A stretch of DNA of 64,000 bases from Methanosphaera sp. WGK6 (GTDB lineage Archaea; Methanobacteriota; Methanobacteria; Methanobacteriales; Methanobacteriaceae). Numbering within the stretch: position 1 is the first letter of the stretch; each line of letters starts with the position of its first letter. Of this stretch, positions 28,454 through 38,269 are shown piece by piece. The translations under genes and the position numbers were made by a program. Location: contig NZ_JRWK01000006.1 of assembly GCF_001729965.1 (NCBI RefSeq), positions 1 to 64,000 of the forward strand, written 5' to 3'. The notes beneath the pieces were generated by a model that did not search any database, was not told the DNA's origin, and saw only the letters and a program-made list of their open reading frames with translations.

Positions 28454-29662
28454 CTATCTTCCCAATTGTTTATGTGCTTTTGCTAAATGTCCTGCTGCTA
28501 AAGCTCCAATTAATGATAATTCTCCTGCCAATACAATTCCACCAACAATTGAAGCATATCTTTCTACTTTATTAGAACCTTTTGCTCCAAGTAAATTAAG
28601 TGATTCTGTGGCTGTTTCAAGACGAGTACCTCCACCTACTGTTGCCACTGGTAAGTCAGGTAATGTTACACTGAAATATAAATCCCCATTATCGTTTTCA
28701 GCAGTTGTAATTCCAAGACTTCCTTCAACTACATGTGCAGGGTCTTGTCCTGTTGCTAAAAATATAGCTGCAACCATATTTGCAAAATGTGCATTATAAC
28801 CATAACTTCCAGATATAGCAGATCCTACAAGATTTTTAGCATAATTTACTTCAACTATTGCTTCAGTAGTAGTTTTCAATGTTTTTTCAACCACTTCTTT
28901 TGGAACAATTACTTCTGCTACAACACTTTTTCCTCGTCCTTCAATAAGATTTACTGCAGCTGCTTTTTTATCTACGCAGAAATTTCCACTTAAAGCTAAA
29001 ACCTGGATATCATTTTCTTTTTCTATTAGTTTTAATGCTTCTTCAGTAGCAATTGTCACCATGTTCATACCCATACTATCTCCAGTTTCATAAACAAATC
29101 TAGGATATACAAATCTTCCAACTATTGCTATTGGATCAATTTTTAATAATTTTCCATGACTTGTTGTGGATTCAGCTACTTTTTTTATCTCATTAAAGTT
29201 ATCATTTATCCATTTTTTTAATTTATTTGCATCTATTGTATTTTTTGTTTTAATTACTGGGGATCTTGTCATTTGATTAGATAATATAGATACATTACAT
29301 CCATCTGAACGTCTTATAACAGAACATCCTCTATTTACACTTGCAAGTAATGCTCCTTCTGTTGTGGCAAGAGGAACATATGTTTCAATAGTTTCTTCTT
29401 CATTATGTATGGTTATAGGTCCTGCTACACCTACTGGTACTTGTATTGTTCCTATTGGATTTTCAATGTTTTTCTTAGCAGTTTCTGTCATGTCAATAGA
29501 ATATTTTGAAATGTGGTTAAGTTCAACACCTGTTTGTCTTTCAATAAATTTTCTTCGTATATCTGTTGCTTGATTTGCTGTGTCGGTGTATTTCTCTATT
29601 TCAAATATTTTTATTTCTCCAGATTCTAATTTTTCAATAATTTCTTTTTCTGTTAAGTCCAT
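28454..29662 (-). CDS. hmgA: HMG-CoA reductase (class I)
   Basis: It reduces 3-hydroxy-3-methylglutaryl-CoA to mevalonate with NADPH, committing carbon to archaeal isoprenoid lipids. The 402-residue product shows ENPIGTIQVPVGVAGP at 68-82, the catalytic glutamate E103 in TTEGALLAS, GDSMGMNM at 194-201, the GTVGGGT region, and the C-terminal catalytic histidine H397 in LAKAHK. This is the soluble class I form without membrane anchor. GGTG lies upstream of the ATG. A good terminator for the upstream sucD separates the two genes. Confidence 0.97.
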   Translation of the reverse strand: MDLTEKEIIEKLESGEIKIFEIEKYTDTANQATDIRRKFIERQTGVELNHISKYSIDMTETAKKNIENPIGTIQVPVGVAGPITIHNEEETIETYVPLATTEGALLASVNRGCSVIRRSDGCNVSILSNQMTRSPVIKTKNTIDANKLKKWINDNFNEIKKVAESTTSHGKLLKIDPIAIVGRFVYPRFVYETGDSMGMNMVTIATEEALKLIEKENDIQVLALSGNFCVDKKAAAVNLIEGRGKSVVAEVIVPKEVVEKTLKTTTEAIVEVNYAKNLVGSAISGSYGYNAHFANMVAAIFLATGQDPAHVVEGSLGITTAENDNGDLYFSVTLPDLPVATVGGGTRLETATESLNLLGAKGSNKVERYASIVGGIVLAGELSLIGALAAGHLAKAHKQLGR

Positions 29663-29810
29663 ATAAATGCACCATTTTTAGGATTATTATATTGTTTATT
29701 TGTTTATTATATTATTAATAGTAATATTTTTTTACTTAAAAATAAAATGAATTTAACTATTTTTTTTCAATTTTTAGGAGGTTTTTCATATTTTTAAGTA
29801 TATATTTTCT

Positions 29811-29846
29811 AAAAAAAAGATGATTGTATCTATGTATAGATACAAT
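29811..29846 (-). terminator. Intrinsic-type terminator of sucD
   Basis: ATTGTATCTA-TGTA-TAGATACAAT is a perfect 10-bp stem with a 4-nt loop. On the minus strand CATC and then eight T follow at once. It lies 42 bp past the sucD stop. Confidence 0.7.
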
Positions 29847-29887
29847 TTCCTGTTTGAGCGTTGGTAATGAATATTATTGTATTGTTA

Positions 29888-30748
29888 TTATAAGTTTTTT
29901 ATTATATTTACAATATCTGCAGGTCTATCTGCTACATGAACTCCATGTCCTGCTAGTAAATCTTTTTTGTTTTGTGCTGTTCCATCAGTTCCTTCAATAA
30001 TTGCACCTGCATGTCCCATACGTTTACCTAGTGGTGCAGATACACCTGCAATAAATGATACTATTGGTTTTGTCAAATGTTCTTCAGCATATTTTGCTGC
30101 TTTAACTTCTGCAATTCCTCCAATTTCACCAAGCATTACTATTTTTTCAGTTTCAGAATCTTCTTCGAATTTTTTAAGAATATCTGTGAAGTTTTGTCCA
30201 TTTACTGGATCTCCACCAATACCTACTGCAGTGCTTATTCCAATTCCGGAATTACTAATTTGACTAGCTACTTCGTATGTTAATGTTCCACTTCTAGATA
30301 CTAATCCTACTTTTCCTTTTTGGAATATATGGGTTGGCATAATTCCTAGTTTACCAATTTCTGGGGTTATAATTCCAGGAGTATTAGGTCCAATTAGTAT
30401 TGTATTATTTTCTTTTGCATATTCTACAATTTCCATAGTGTCTCTTATTGGAATATGTTCTGTTATAATAATAACTAAATCTAATTCAGATATTGCTTCA
30501 AAAGCTGCATCTTTAACATAAGGGGCTGGTATGAAGATGATACTTGCATTAACTTCAGGGTGATGTTTTTTGATTTCTTCTATAGAGTTATATACTGGAA
30601 CTCCTTCTACTGTTTGTCCAGCTTTTCCAGGACTTGTTCCTGCTACTATGTTTGTACCATATGCTAACATATCTTTTGTATGAAATCTTCCTTGTTTTCC
30701 AGTAATTCCTTGAACAATTGCATGTGTATTTTCATCTAATAATATCAT
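29888..30748 (-). CDS. sucD: Succinyl-CoA synthetase alpha subunit
   Basis: The 286-residue product has the CoA-binding Rossmann domain (GITGKQGRFHTKDML, TSPGKAG) and the ligase domain with the phosphorylated histidine H246 in MGHAGAIIEGTDGTAQNK. With the beta subunit it interconverts succinyl-CoA and succinate with NTP; in methanogens it serves an incomplete, reductive TCA pathway to 2-oxoglutarate. No sucC gene is adjacent, which is usual in Methanobacteriales. AAGGCG lies upstream of the ATG. Confidence 0.95.
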   Translation of the reverse strand: MILLDENTHAIVQGITGKQGRFHTKDMLAYGTNIVAGTSPGKAGQTVEGVPVYNSIEEIKKHHPEVNASIIFIPAPYVKDAAFEAISELDLVIIITEHIPIRDTMEIVEYAKENNTILIGPNTPGIITPEIGKLGIMPTHIFQKGKVGLVSRSGTLTYEVASQISNSGIGISTAVGIGGDPVNGQNFTDILKKFEEDSETEKIVMLGEIGGIAEVKAAKYAEEHLTKPIVSFIAGVSAPLGKRMGHAGAIIEGTDGTAQNKKDLLAGHGVHVADRPADIVNIIKNL

Positions 30749-30992
30749 ATTTTAACGCCTTTTATTATCTTATATATGAATAACTATAATTATATTATAT
30801 TAGGTAGTTATTTTTTCTTTAATTTAATCATTATATTATATGTCATTGTTTAATATTAAATGTTTCTTAGTTTGTTTGTTACTCTTATTTTTTAAAATTA
30901 TAAGCTATTATATTCTTATTAATTTTTTATGATGTTTATATAAAGTAATTGAGAATTTTTATAAAAGTTCTGGTACTAATCTTGTTTTTTCA

Positions 30993-31721
30993 CTACTTTT
31001 CTAATATTCTCATACGATAACTTAAGGGTTCTGATAAGTCAATAAGATTACTATTCATAATAGCTGTAATACTAAATATGACACTTCCAGGTATAACATT
31101 TGCAGGTGTGTGTCTTCTAACAAGATATGTATTTTTATTTCCAAGAATGGCTCCCATCATTGCACCTGCAACAACACCTACTTGTTCCACATTTTGTACA
31201 GAAGCTATTATTATAGGATCATCTGTTTGACTTGAAACATAACCTACACCAGGTATATGTTTTGTTGAAGCAACACTACTACAACATACATCTCCTACAA
31301 AATCCATTCCTTTTGCAGCATCCATTGCAGATTTAGCAACTTTATCAACGAAAGATTCACCACAATATGTGTCAAAACCAATTATCACAGCATCAGGATA
31401 AAAATTAGGATTTAAATCAATAACTGCATAAGAAATACCTTCACCCGCATCTTTAGGGGTAGAGCCAACACCATTTAAATCATCAAAACCAAGAGCATTT
31501 TCTTTAAGTACTTCAAAAATTGCTTTATTTACTTTTTCAAGGTTGTCATCTTCTAAAACTGCAGTGATAACTATATCATCACCTGTTATATTACTAAGTC
31601 TAGAAAATATTGCACCAGAATCTTCAATTTTACTTAAACAACATTCAACATTGTTAATTAATTCATCACTACATGAAATATCATTATCTGATATATCTAC
31701 ACCAAAAGAAACCATTTTCAT
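30993..31721 (-). CDS. Conserved-looking protein of unknown function
   Basis: A 242-residue soluble protein. Visible features are an N-terminal half with regular alpha/beta pattern (DIVITAVLEDDNLEKVNKAI), a central DAVIIGFDTYCGESFVDKV, and a C-terminal half rich in Gly, Ala and Cys (VGDVCCSSVASTKHIPGVGY; VGVVAGAMMGAILGNKNTYLVRRH). The conserved-looking cysteines and glycine-rich turns suggest an enzyme with a bound cofactor or nucleotide, but I cannot name a family. It is divergent from aroD, sharing the 137-bp promoter region, and GGAG precedes its ATG. Confidence 0.65.
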   Translation of the reverse strand: MKMVSFGVDISDNDISCSDELINNVECCLSKIEDSGAIFSRLSNITGDDIVITAVLEDDNLEKVNKAIFEVLKENALGFDDLNGVGSTPKDAGEGISYAVIDLNPNFYPDAVIIGFDTYCGESFVDKVAKSAMDAAKGMDFVGDVCCSSVASTKHIPGVGYVSSQTDDPIIIASVQNVEQVGVVAGAMMGAILGNKNTYLVRRHTPANVIPGSVIFSITAIMNSNLIDLSEPLSYRMRILEK

Positions 31722-31863
31722 TTTTATTCAAAACTCCAAGTTAATTCTATATTATATTAAAATATATCTTTCAATAATCATAAAGTATTATCTTAAAAAT
31801 TTTATGCTAAAAGAAATAGAAATATATGTAGTATTAAATCAAATCTAAAGGAGCGTATATGAA

Positions 31864-32535
31864 ATTATAACTGGAGTATGTGGGTCAATAATAGGAAAAG
31901 ATGAAGAAAGTATTATAGAACTAGTTCATAAAGCAATAAAACAGGATGTTGATTATATAGAACTACGATTAGATGTAATAGAAAATATAACATCAAAAAA
32001 AGCAACTGATATAATCAATAAAATCAGAGAAATAACAAATACGCCTATTATTTTAACTAATAGAACAAAAATAGAGGGTGGATTTTTTAAGGGTAGTGAA
32101 GAAGAGAGAATTAATATTCTTAAAGAAAATGCACCACTAGTAGAAATAACTGATATAGAACTAAGTACTAATGAAACATTAAGACAAAGTGTGATAGATA
32201 CAGCCAATAAAACAATAATATCCTATCATAACTTTGAAATTACACCATCACAGAATTATTTACAAGACATTATAACAAAAGCATATAAAATAGGAGACAT
32301 ACCAAAAATAGCTGTAAAACCATTAACACTTGAAGATACATTTATTCTAGTAAAATTAATGATGGAAAATAAAAACATGATTGGAATATCTATGGATAAA
32401 ATAGGTTCTTATACAAGAGTATTGGGTCCAATAATTGGTGCACCAGTAACATATGCTGCAATTGATGTTGAATCTGCTCCAGGACAATTAGATGTTAAAA
32501 CAACAGCAAATATAATAAAACAATTAAAAAATTGA
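31864..32535 (+). CDS. aroD: 3-Dehydroquinate dehydratase, type I (start anomalous)
   Basis: Type I AroD dehydrates 3-dehydroquinate through a Schiff base. The frame from 31864 encodes about 223 residues: [26 protein letters not shown]-type strand ([11 protein letters not shown]), catalytic histidine in [12 protein letters not shown], Schiff-base lysine in [10 protein letters not shown], and the C-terminal [11 protein letters not shown]. No ATG, GTG or TTG exists in frame before 32191, deep inside the gene. A good AAAGGAG precedes ATG at 31859, but that ATG is in another frame (Met-Lys-Leu-stop). Either one base was lost just after the start (ATGGAAATT would fit), or translation starts at ATT 31864. 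An unknown gene and aroC follow closely. Confidence 0.85.
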   Translation: MITGVCGSIIGKDEESIIELVHKAIKQDVDYIELRLDVIENITSKKATDIINKIREITNTPIILTNRTKIEGGFFKGSEEERINILKENAPLVEITDIELSTNETLRQSVIDTANKTIISYHNFEITPSQNYLQDIITKAYKIGDIPKIAVKPLTLEDTFILVKLMMENKNMIGISMDKIGSYTRVLGPIIGAPVTYAAIDVESAPGQLDVKTTANIIKQLKN

Positions 32536-32539
32536 TACT

Positions 32540-33193
32540 ATGAATAATGAAGAACGATGTGTAATTAAGACTTTAAATAAACTAGGAGTAGATACAAGAT
32601 ATATTAGTTTATATCAGAATACAATTTATATTAATAATTTAAAATTTTCTAAATTCTCCAGAAAAAGAGAAGAAGAATTTCATGAAGAATACCCTGAAAT
32701 ACAAGTCATACGATTAAAGTTATTCCAGAAAATATGTATTAAAGTTTCACGTACTATAAAAAATCAAATTCATCCACGTGATGAAATATATATTAGTAAT
32801 GATTCAACTCCTGAAAATATATTATTACATATACTCTTAGAACCTTATCAAAGAAAATATGGAATAACTCTAACAGATACATATGATTCTAGTAAAATAA
32901 TAGCAAATCCCAAGTTTCTTGATGAATTTGCATCAGAATATATTAATTTAATGATATCTGGAAGAAAAATAACTGATACTTATGAAAAAAATACAATATA
33001 TCCCTTAATGCATGTACATTATGATTGGATAAATGACTGGATAAAATCAACAAAACTCAAATACACTCCATCCAATTATAAACCAGATGAAAATGTACAG
33101 GGAATATTAAACTTCCTAGAAAAACACATACCCAATGTAAATGAATCAATAAAACAATCTGTAACATATCTTGATGAAAATAGGATAGATTAA
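32540..33193 (+). CDS. Hypothetical protein between aroD and aroC
   Basis: A 217-residue soluble protein, not recognised. It is basic in the first third (KFSKFSRKREEEF; VIRLKLFQKICIKVSRTIKN) and has a central HPRDEIYISNDSTPENILLHILLEPY and a YDWINDWIKS motif near the C-terminus. No signal peptide, membrane helix or nucleotide-binding loop is visible. It starts four bases after the aroD stop and ends 25 bp before the aroC start, so it is in an aro operon; a link to shikimate metabolism is only positional. Confidence 0.65.
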   Translation: MNNEERCVIKTLNKLGVDTRYISLYQNTIYINNLKFSKFSRKREEEFHEEYPEIQVIRLKLFQKICIKVSRTIKNQIHPRDEIYISNDSTPENILLHILLEPYQRKYGITLTDTYDSSKIIANPKFLDEFASEYINLMISGRKITDTYEKNTIYPLMHVHYDWINDWIKSTKLKYTPSNYKPDENVQGILNFLEKHIPNVNESIKQSVTYLDENRID

Positions 33194-33218
33194 AAAAAAA
33201 TAAATGGAGATTAAAAAA

Positions 33219-34316
33219 ATGGCAGCAAACACAACAGGTGAAATATTAAAAGTAACTACTTTTGGATTAAGTCATGGAATAGCATTAGGTGCAACAATAG
33301 ATGGATGTCCAGCAGGGTTACCTCTAACTGAAGAAGATATACAAATAGAATTAAATAAAAGAAGACCTGGAACAAGTAAAATAACAACAGCTCGAGATGA
33401 AAAAGACCAAGTAGAAATATTATCAGGAGTATTTAATGGAAAAACAGATGGAACACCAATAACTGCAATAATCAGGAATAAAGATCAAAGAAGTAAAAAC
33501 TATGATAATTTAAAAAATAAGCCAAGACCAGGACATGGAGATTTATGCTGGCAAGAAAAATTTGGAAACTATGACTACCGTGGAGGAGGAAGAGGTAGTG
33601 GAAGAGTAACAATTGGGCATGTGATAGGAGGCGCAGTAAGTAAGAAATTATTAGAACAAAACAACATAACAGTCACAGCACATGTAACAGCCATACATAA
33701 CATCAAAATAACAAAAAAACTATCATTAAATGAAATAAAAGAAAATATTACAAAAAATAATGTACGCTGTGCAGATTTAGATAAAGCACAAGAAATGGAA
33801 GAAGAAATACTAAAACTTAAGGAAGAAGGAAATAGTGTTGGAGGAATTGTTGAAATAATTATAGATAATGTTCCATTAGGCTTAGGACAACCTGTATTTG
33901 ATAAAATAGATGGTGACTTAGCAAAAGCATTAATGAATCTAGGTGCAGTTAAAGGAGTTGAAGTAGGTCTTGGATTTGAAAGTTCATTATTAACAGGAAA
34001 AGAAATGAATGATGAATACTATTTAGATGAACATAAAATACAATCAAAAACAAATAATGCTGGAGGTATACTAGGTGGAATGACTAATGGTATGCCTATA
34101 ATACTAAGAATAGCAGTTAAACCAACACCATCAGTAAATGGCATTCAAAATACTATTAATTTACTAGAAAAAAAAGAAACTACTATTGAAATTGAAGGAC
34201 GTCATGATCCATGTATATGTCCAAGAATAACAACAGTAGCAGAATCTGCATGTAGTATGGTAATAGCAGATCATATGATAAGAGCAGGATTTATTCATCC
34301 TGATAAATTAGAATAA
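33219..34316 (+). CDS. aroC: Chorismate synthase
   Basis: It converts EPSP to chorismate using reduced FMN. The 365-residue product shows the family start [33 protein letters not shown], the FMN/EPSP site [27 protein letters not shown] (read as GHGDL and [10 protein letters not shown]), and [16 protein letters not shown]. The start MAANTTG is chosen from family alignment and the GGAG nine bases upstream; an ATG at 33204 would add five residues without a ribosome site. It is the last gene of the aro operon, followed by a convergent tRNA. Confidence 0.97.
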   Translation: MAANTTGEILKVTTFGLSHGIALGATIDGCPAGLPLTEEDIQIELNKRRPGTSKITTARDEKDQVEILSGVFNGKTDGTPITAIIRNKDQRSKNYDNLKNKPRPGHGDLCWQEKFGNYDYRGGGRGSGRVTIGHVIGGAVSKKLLEQNNITVTAHVTAIHNIKITKKLSLNEIKENITKNNVRCADLDKAQEMEEEILKLKEEGNSVGGIVEIIIDNVPLGLGQPVFDKIDGDLAKALMNLGAVKGVEVGLGFESSLLTGKEMNDEYYLDEHKIQSKTNNAGGILGGMTNGMPIILRIAVKPTPSVNGIQNTINLLEKKETTIEIEGRHDPCICPRITTVAESACSMVIADHMIRAGFIHPDKLE

Positions 34317-34333
34317 AATATATATTTAAATAA

Positions 34334-34406
34334 GCCCCGAGGGGGATTTGAACCCCCGATCCCCTGATTACGAGTCAGGTACTGTTCCGGGCTGAGCCAT
34401 CAGGGC
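34334..34406 (-). tRNA. tRNA-Thr (anticodon CGT)
   Basis: A 73-nt cloverleaf on the minus strand. The acceptor stem GCCCTGA pairs with TCGGGGC (one G-U), the anticodon stem CCTGA/TCAGG encloses loop CTCGTAA with anticodon CGT (plus-strand 34370-34372), and the T arm GGGGG-TTCAAAT-CCCCC is perfect. The D stem is weak (three pairs including one G-U). No CCA is encoded and no intron is seen. Confidence 0.93.
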
Positions 34407-34444
34407 ATTTTAAAAAAATAAAAAATAAAGATAATTATTTTTTT

Positions 34445-35218
34445 TTAAAGATATTGGTCTAAATTCATGGTTAATCCATCAGTAGCTGCAATTGTTCTAA
34501 TACCCGTTTCCTGAGTAATAACTCTTGTATTTTGGAATGGATTATTCATTATGAGATTTACACCTAAATGAGTCATTATAGCTATTTTAGGTTGTACTTC
34601 TTCTATTAGTTGTTTGAAATCATCAGTTCTTAAATGACCTTTGATTTTTCGTTCACCTTCTTTAATAACATTTCCTATTAATATATCAGCACCTTTATGT
34701 TCATCTGCTAATTCTGGGAAATATTCTGTATCTGCAGTATAACTAATACAAAAATCATTGTATTTTATATTAAACCCTACACATGTAGGATCACCATGAT
34801 TTGTTTTAGTACCTCTTATTATAAGATTATCCTCTTTAACTTCATCACCATGATTCAAAACTGATATCTTGGGTTTTGTTTGATGATATTTTGAAATACT
34901 TGGACCTAATTCATCAGTTCCATTAATTACACTTTCACTACCAACAACATGTCCTGTTCTTTTTGTCATTCCTTGAGTCATAGCTTCAATTAATACTTCA
35001 GCATCATTATAATGGTCAGTATGGCTATGACTTACTAAAATGAGGTTAATTTTCCTAGGATTAAGCCCATATTGGTGACTTCGCACTAAAGCTCCAGGCC
35101 CAGGGTCCACATGTATGTTTTTATCATCAATTCCATCAATTCTGAAACCACCAGTCATTCTTTTCTGGCTGATAGTAGCAAAACGACCACCACCAGTTCC
35201 TAGGAATTGTAGTTTCAT
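34445..35218 (-). CDS. Metallo-beta-lactamase-fold hydrolase
   Basis: The 257-residue product begins MKLQFLGTGGGRF, like RNase Z-type proteins, and carries the metal motif HSHTDH at 64-69. Further ligands appear in YTADTEYFPE (Asp) and IMTHLGVN (His). It is shorter than true RNase Z and lacks its exosite, so it is more like the ribonuclease Z-like/PhnP-like MBL group that hydrolyses small phosphodiesters. The substrate is unknown. AGGAG lies upstream of the ATG. tRNA-Thr follows downstream on the same strand. Confidence 0.8.
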   Translation of the reverse strand: MKLQFLGTGGGRFATISQKRMTGGFRIDGIDDKNIHVDPGPGALVRSHQYGLNPRKINLILVSHSHTDHYNDAEVLIEAMTQGMTKRTGHVVGSESVINGTDELGPSISKYHQTKPKISVLNHGDEVKEDNLIIRGTKTNHGDPTCVGFNIKYNDFCISYTADTEYFPELADEHKGADILIGNVIKEGERKIKGHLRTDDFKQLIEEVQPKIAIMTHLGVNLIMNNPFQNTRVITQETGIRTIAATDGLTMNLDQYL

Positions 35219-35379
35219 ATGTATCTCCTATTTTGTTTTATATTATGATTATTTCAACGAAATAATATATCTATTTAATAATTACTTTTAAATTATATAT
35301 AAATTTATCTATCTGTTATTTAACGGGGTATATATTTTAAATGATGGGAAGTGTATTTCTGTTTAAAGCAAAGATTAAT

Positions 35380-38268
35380 TTACTTATCATTATAACTTCT
35401 TTCAAGCATTGGCTTAAGATAAATTCCAGTATAAGTATCCATTTCAGCAATTTCTTCGGGAGTTCCTTCTGCTATTAATTCACCACCATTTTTTCCACCT
35501 TCAGGACCAAGGTCTATAATATGGTCTGCTGTCTTAATAACATCTAAATTATGCTCTATAACAACTAAAGTATTTCCCTGATTTCTTAGTTTAAGTAATA
35601 CTTTGAGTAATTTATTAATATCTTCAAAATGGAGTCCTGTTGTAGGTTCATCTAATATATAGAGTGTATTTGATGTATTTTGTCTACTTAATTCTTTTGC
35701 TAGTTTCACACGTTGTGCTTCTCCACCTGATAGTGTTGTAGCAGGTTGACCTAATTTTACATATCCTAGTCCTACATCAACTAATGTTTGTAATTTTCTT
35801 TTTATTTTAGGAATATTTTCAAAGAATTCTAATGCTTCTTCACTTGTCATTTCAAGTACATCATTTATATTTTTACCTTTGTATCTAACATTTAATGTTT
35901 CAGTATTGTAACGTTTTCCATCACATACTTCACATGGTACATAAACGTCAGCTAAGAAGTGCATTTCAATTTGAACAATTCCATCTCCACTACATGCTTC
36001 ACATCGTCCACCTTTAACATTGAAACTAAAACGTCCTGGTTTATAGCCATGCTGTTTTGCTTCAGGTGTTTGAGCAAATAAATCTCTAATATCAGTGAAT
36101 AAACCAATATAAGTTGCAGGATTTGATCGAGGAGTACGTCCTATAGGTGATTGATTAATTACAATAATTTTATCAATATGCTCTATTCCTCTTATTTCTT
36201 TATGTTTACCAATTTTATGTTTATGTTTATGGGTAAGTTCTTCTTCAACTCCATGATATAGTATTTCATTTACAAGTGTACTTTTTCCTGAACCAGAAAC
36301 TCCTGTTACACATATAAATTTACCTAATGGGAAGTTAACATTAATATTTTTAAGATTATTTTCCTGTGCTCCTATTATTTTTAGCATTTTCCCATTACCC
36401 TTGTGACGTTTTTGGGGTACGGTTATTTCTTTTTTTCCAGAGATATATTGACCTGTCAGTGAATTAGGATTATTTTTAATGTCTTCTGGTGTTCCCTGTG
36501 CTGTAAGTATTCCCCCATTTTCTCCAGCACCAGGACCAATATCTATCACATGGTCTGCTTCTAGTATTGTTTCTTCATCATGTTCTACTACAATTAATGT
36601 ATTTCCAATATCTCTTAGATGTTTGAGTGTTGTGATTAATTTCATATTATCTCTTTGATGAAGACCTATACTTGGTTCATCAAGTACATATAATACTCCT
36701 ACAAGTCTACTTCCAATTTGTGTTGCTAGGCGGATACGTTGTGCTTCTCCACCAGATAATGTACCTGAGGAACGTGCTAGTGTGAGATAGTTAAGTCCTA
36801 CATCATTAAGAAATTCTATTCGTTCTCTTATTTCTTTTAATATTTCTTTACCTATAAATTCTTGGCGTGGTGTAAGTTTCAAGTTATCAAAGAATTCTTT
36901 TGTATCAACAAGAGATAATTTAGTTAAGTCAGCTATATTAGTGTCTCCAACAGTAACTGCTAACATTTCAGGTTTTAATCTATCTCCATTACATGTTGGA
37001 CAGTCGTGTAATGTCATGTATGCTTTTAATGATTTTCTACGATATTTACCAGCACTCATGTCAAGATAAACATTTTTCATGTAAGGAATAACACCTTCAA
37101 ATGCTTTGGTCACGGTTCTAATTTTTCCTCCACGAGTAAATGTGAAGTTAATTTTTTCTCCTTTACTTCCATATAATATTGCATTTTGTACTTTTTTTGG
37201 TAGTGTATGATATGGTGCATCTAGTTTGAAACCATAATGGTTTGCAAGACCAGCAAGTATTTTATTATAATAGTTCTCAGTTCTTTGAGAATTACTCCAT
37301 GGTTTAATAGCTCCTTCATGTATGCTTAATGTTTTATCAGGTACTACTAGTTCCGGATCTATTTCAAGTGTACTTCCTATACCATTACAATCTGGACATG
37401 CAGCTTGGGGATTGTTGAATGAAAACATTCGTGGACTTATTTCCATAAAGTTTATTCCACAATCAGGGCAGGCTAGAGCTTCACTATAGAATTGGTCTGG
37501 AATAGTTTCATCATTATGAGCTATAGTTATTAGACCTTCGCTTATTTTAAGTCCTGTTTCTACTGATTCAACAAGTCTTTTTCTGAAGTTTTCATTATTT
37601 GATACTTTAAGACGGTCTATAACAATTTCTATCACGTGCTTATTGTTTTTATTTAAATTTATTTCCTCATCAAGTGAACGTATTTTACCATCAACTCGTA
37701 CTCTTACAAATCCTTTTTGTTTATATGATTCAAATATTTTCTTATGCATTCCTTTTCTATCTTTTACAACAGGTGCTAAGACATATATTTTTTCTTGATT
37801 ATTTCGTTCAATGATTTCTTCAGCTATTTGTCCAGGGGTTTGCTGTGATATTTCTTTTCCACAATTATAACAATGAGCTATACCAATTCTTGCATATAAT
37901 AATCTAAGATAATCATAGATTTCCGTAACAGTACCTACAGTGGAACGAGGATTAACTCGTGTTGTTTTTTGGTCGATAGATATTGCTGGAGATAATCCTT
38001 CAATATAATCTACTTCTGGTTTTTCCATTTGTCCTAGAAATTGTCTAGCATATGCTGATAATGATTCTACATATCTTCTCTGTCCTTCAGCATATATTGT
38101 GTCAAATGCAAGTGATGATTTTCCAGATCCACTTAATCCTGTAATTACTACAAATTCATCACGAGGAATGGTTATATCAATATTTTGAAGATTATGTTCA
38201 CGAGCTCCTTTAACTATAATTTTCCTATCTTGAATAGCTTTTTGTCTTATTTCATCTTTTATTTCCAT
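35380..38268 (-). CDS. uvrA: Excinuclease ABC subunit A
   Basis: UvrA scans DNA for bulky lesions and loads UvrB. The 962-residue product has two ABC modules: first Walker [13 protein letters not shown] near residue 44, second [13 protein letters not shown] in the C-terminal half, each with an LSGG signature ([24 protein letters not shown]). Zinc-binding CxxC pairs are present ([37 protein letters not shown]). Its ATG lies one base after the uvrB stop, so the genes are coupled. The bacterial nucleotide excision system is known in several mesophilic methanogens and is thought to be acquired from bacteria. Confidence 0.98.
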   Translation of the reverse strand: MEIKDEIRQKAIQDRKIIVKGAREHNLQNIDITIPRDEFVVITGLSGSGKSSLAFDTIYAEGQRRYVESLSAYARQFLGQMEKPEVDYIEGLSPAISIDQKTTRVNPRSTVGTVTEIYDYLRLLYARIGIAHCYNCGKEISQQTPGQIAEEIIERNNQEKIYVLAPVVKDRKGMHKKIFESYKQKGFVRVRVDGKIRSLDEEINLNKNNKHVIEIVIDRLKVSNNENFRKRLVESVETGLKISEGLITIAHNDETIPDQFYSEALACPDCGINFMEISPRMFSFNNPQAACPDCNGIGSTLEIDPELVVPDKTLSIHEGAIKPWSNSQRTENYYNKILAGLANHYGFKLDAPYHTLPKKVQNAILYGSKGEKINFTFTRGGKIRTVTKAFEGVIPYMKNVYLDMSAGKYRRKSLKAYMTLHDCPTCNGDRLKPEMLAVTVGDTNIADLTKLSLVDTKEFFDNLKLTPRQEFIGKEILKEIRERIEFLNDVGLNYLTLARSSGTLSGGEAQRIRLATQIGSRLVGVLYVLDEPSIGLHQRDNMKLITTLKHLRDIGNTLIVVEHDEETILEADHVIDIGPGAGENGGILTAQGTPEDIKNNPNSLTGQYISGKKEITVPQKRHKGNGKMLKIIGAQENNLKNINVNFPLGKFICVTGVSGSGKSTLVNEILYHGVEEELTHKHKHKIGKHKEIRGIEHIDKIIVINQSPIGRTPRSNPATYIGLFTDIRDLFAQTPEAKQHGYKPGRFSFNVKGGRCEACSGDGIVQIEMHFLADVYVPCEVCDGKRYNTETLNVRYKGKNINDVLEMTSEEALEFFENIPKIKRKLQTLVDVGLGYVKLGQPATTLSGGEAQRVKLAKELSRQNTSNTLYILDEPTTGLHFEDINKLLKVLLKLRNQGNTLVVIEHNLDVIKTADHIIDLGPEGGKNGGELIAEGTPEEIAEMDTYTGIYLKPMLERSYNDK

Positions 38269-38269
38269 T

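Noticed and set aside
33204-33218. Upstream ATG as aroC start
   Set aside because: No ribosome site precedes it and family proteins start at the ANTxG segment; GGAG precedes the later ATG.
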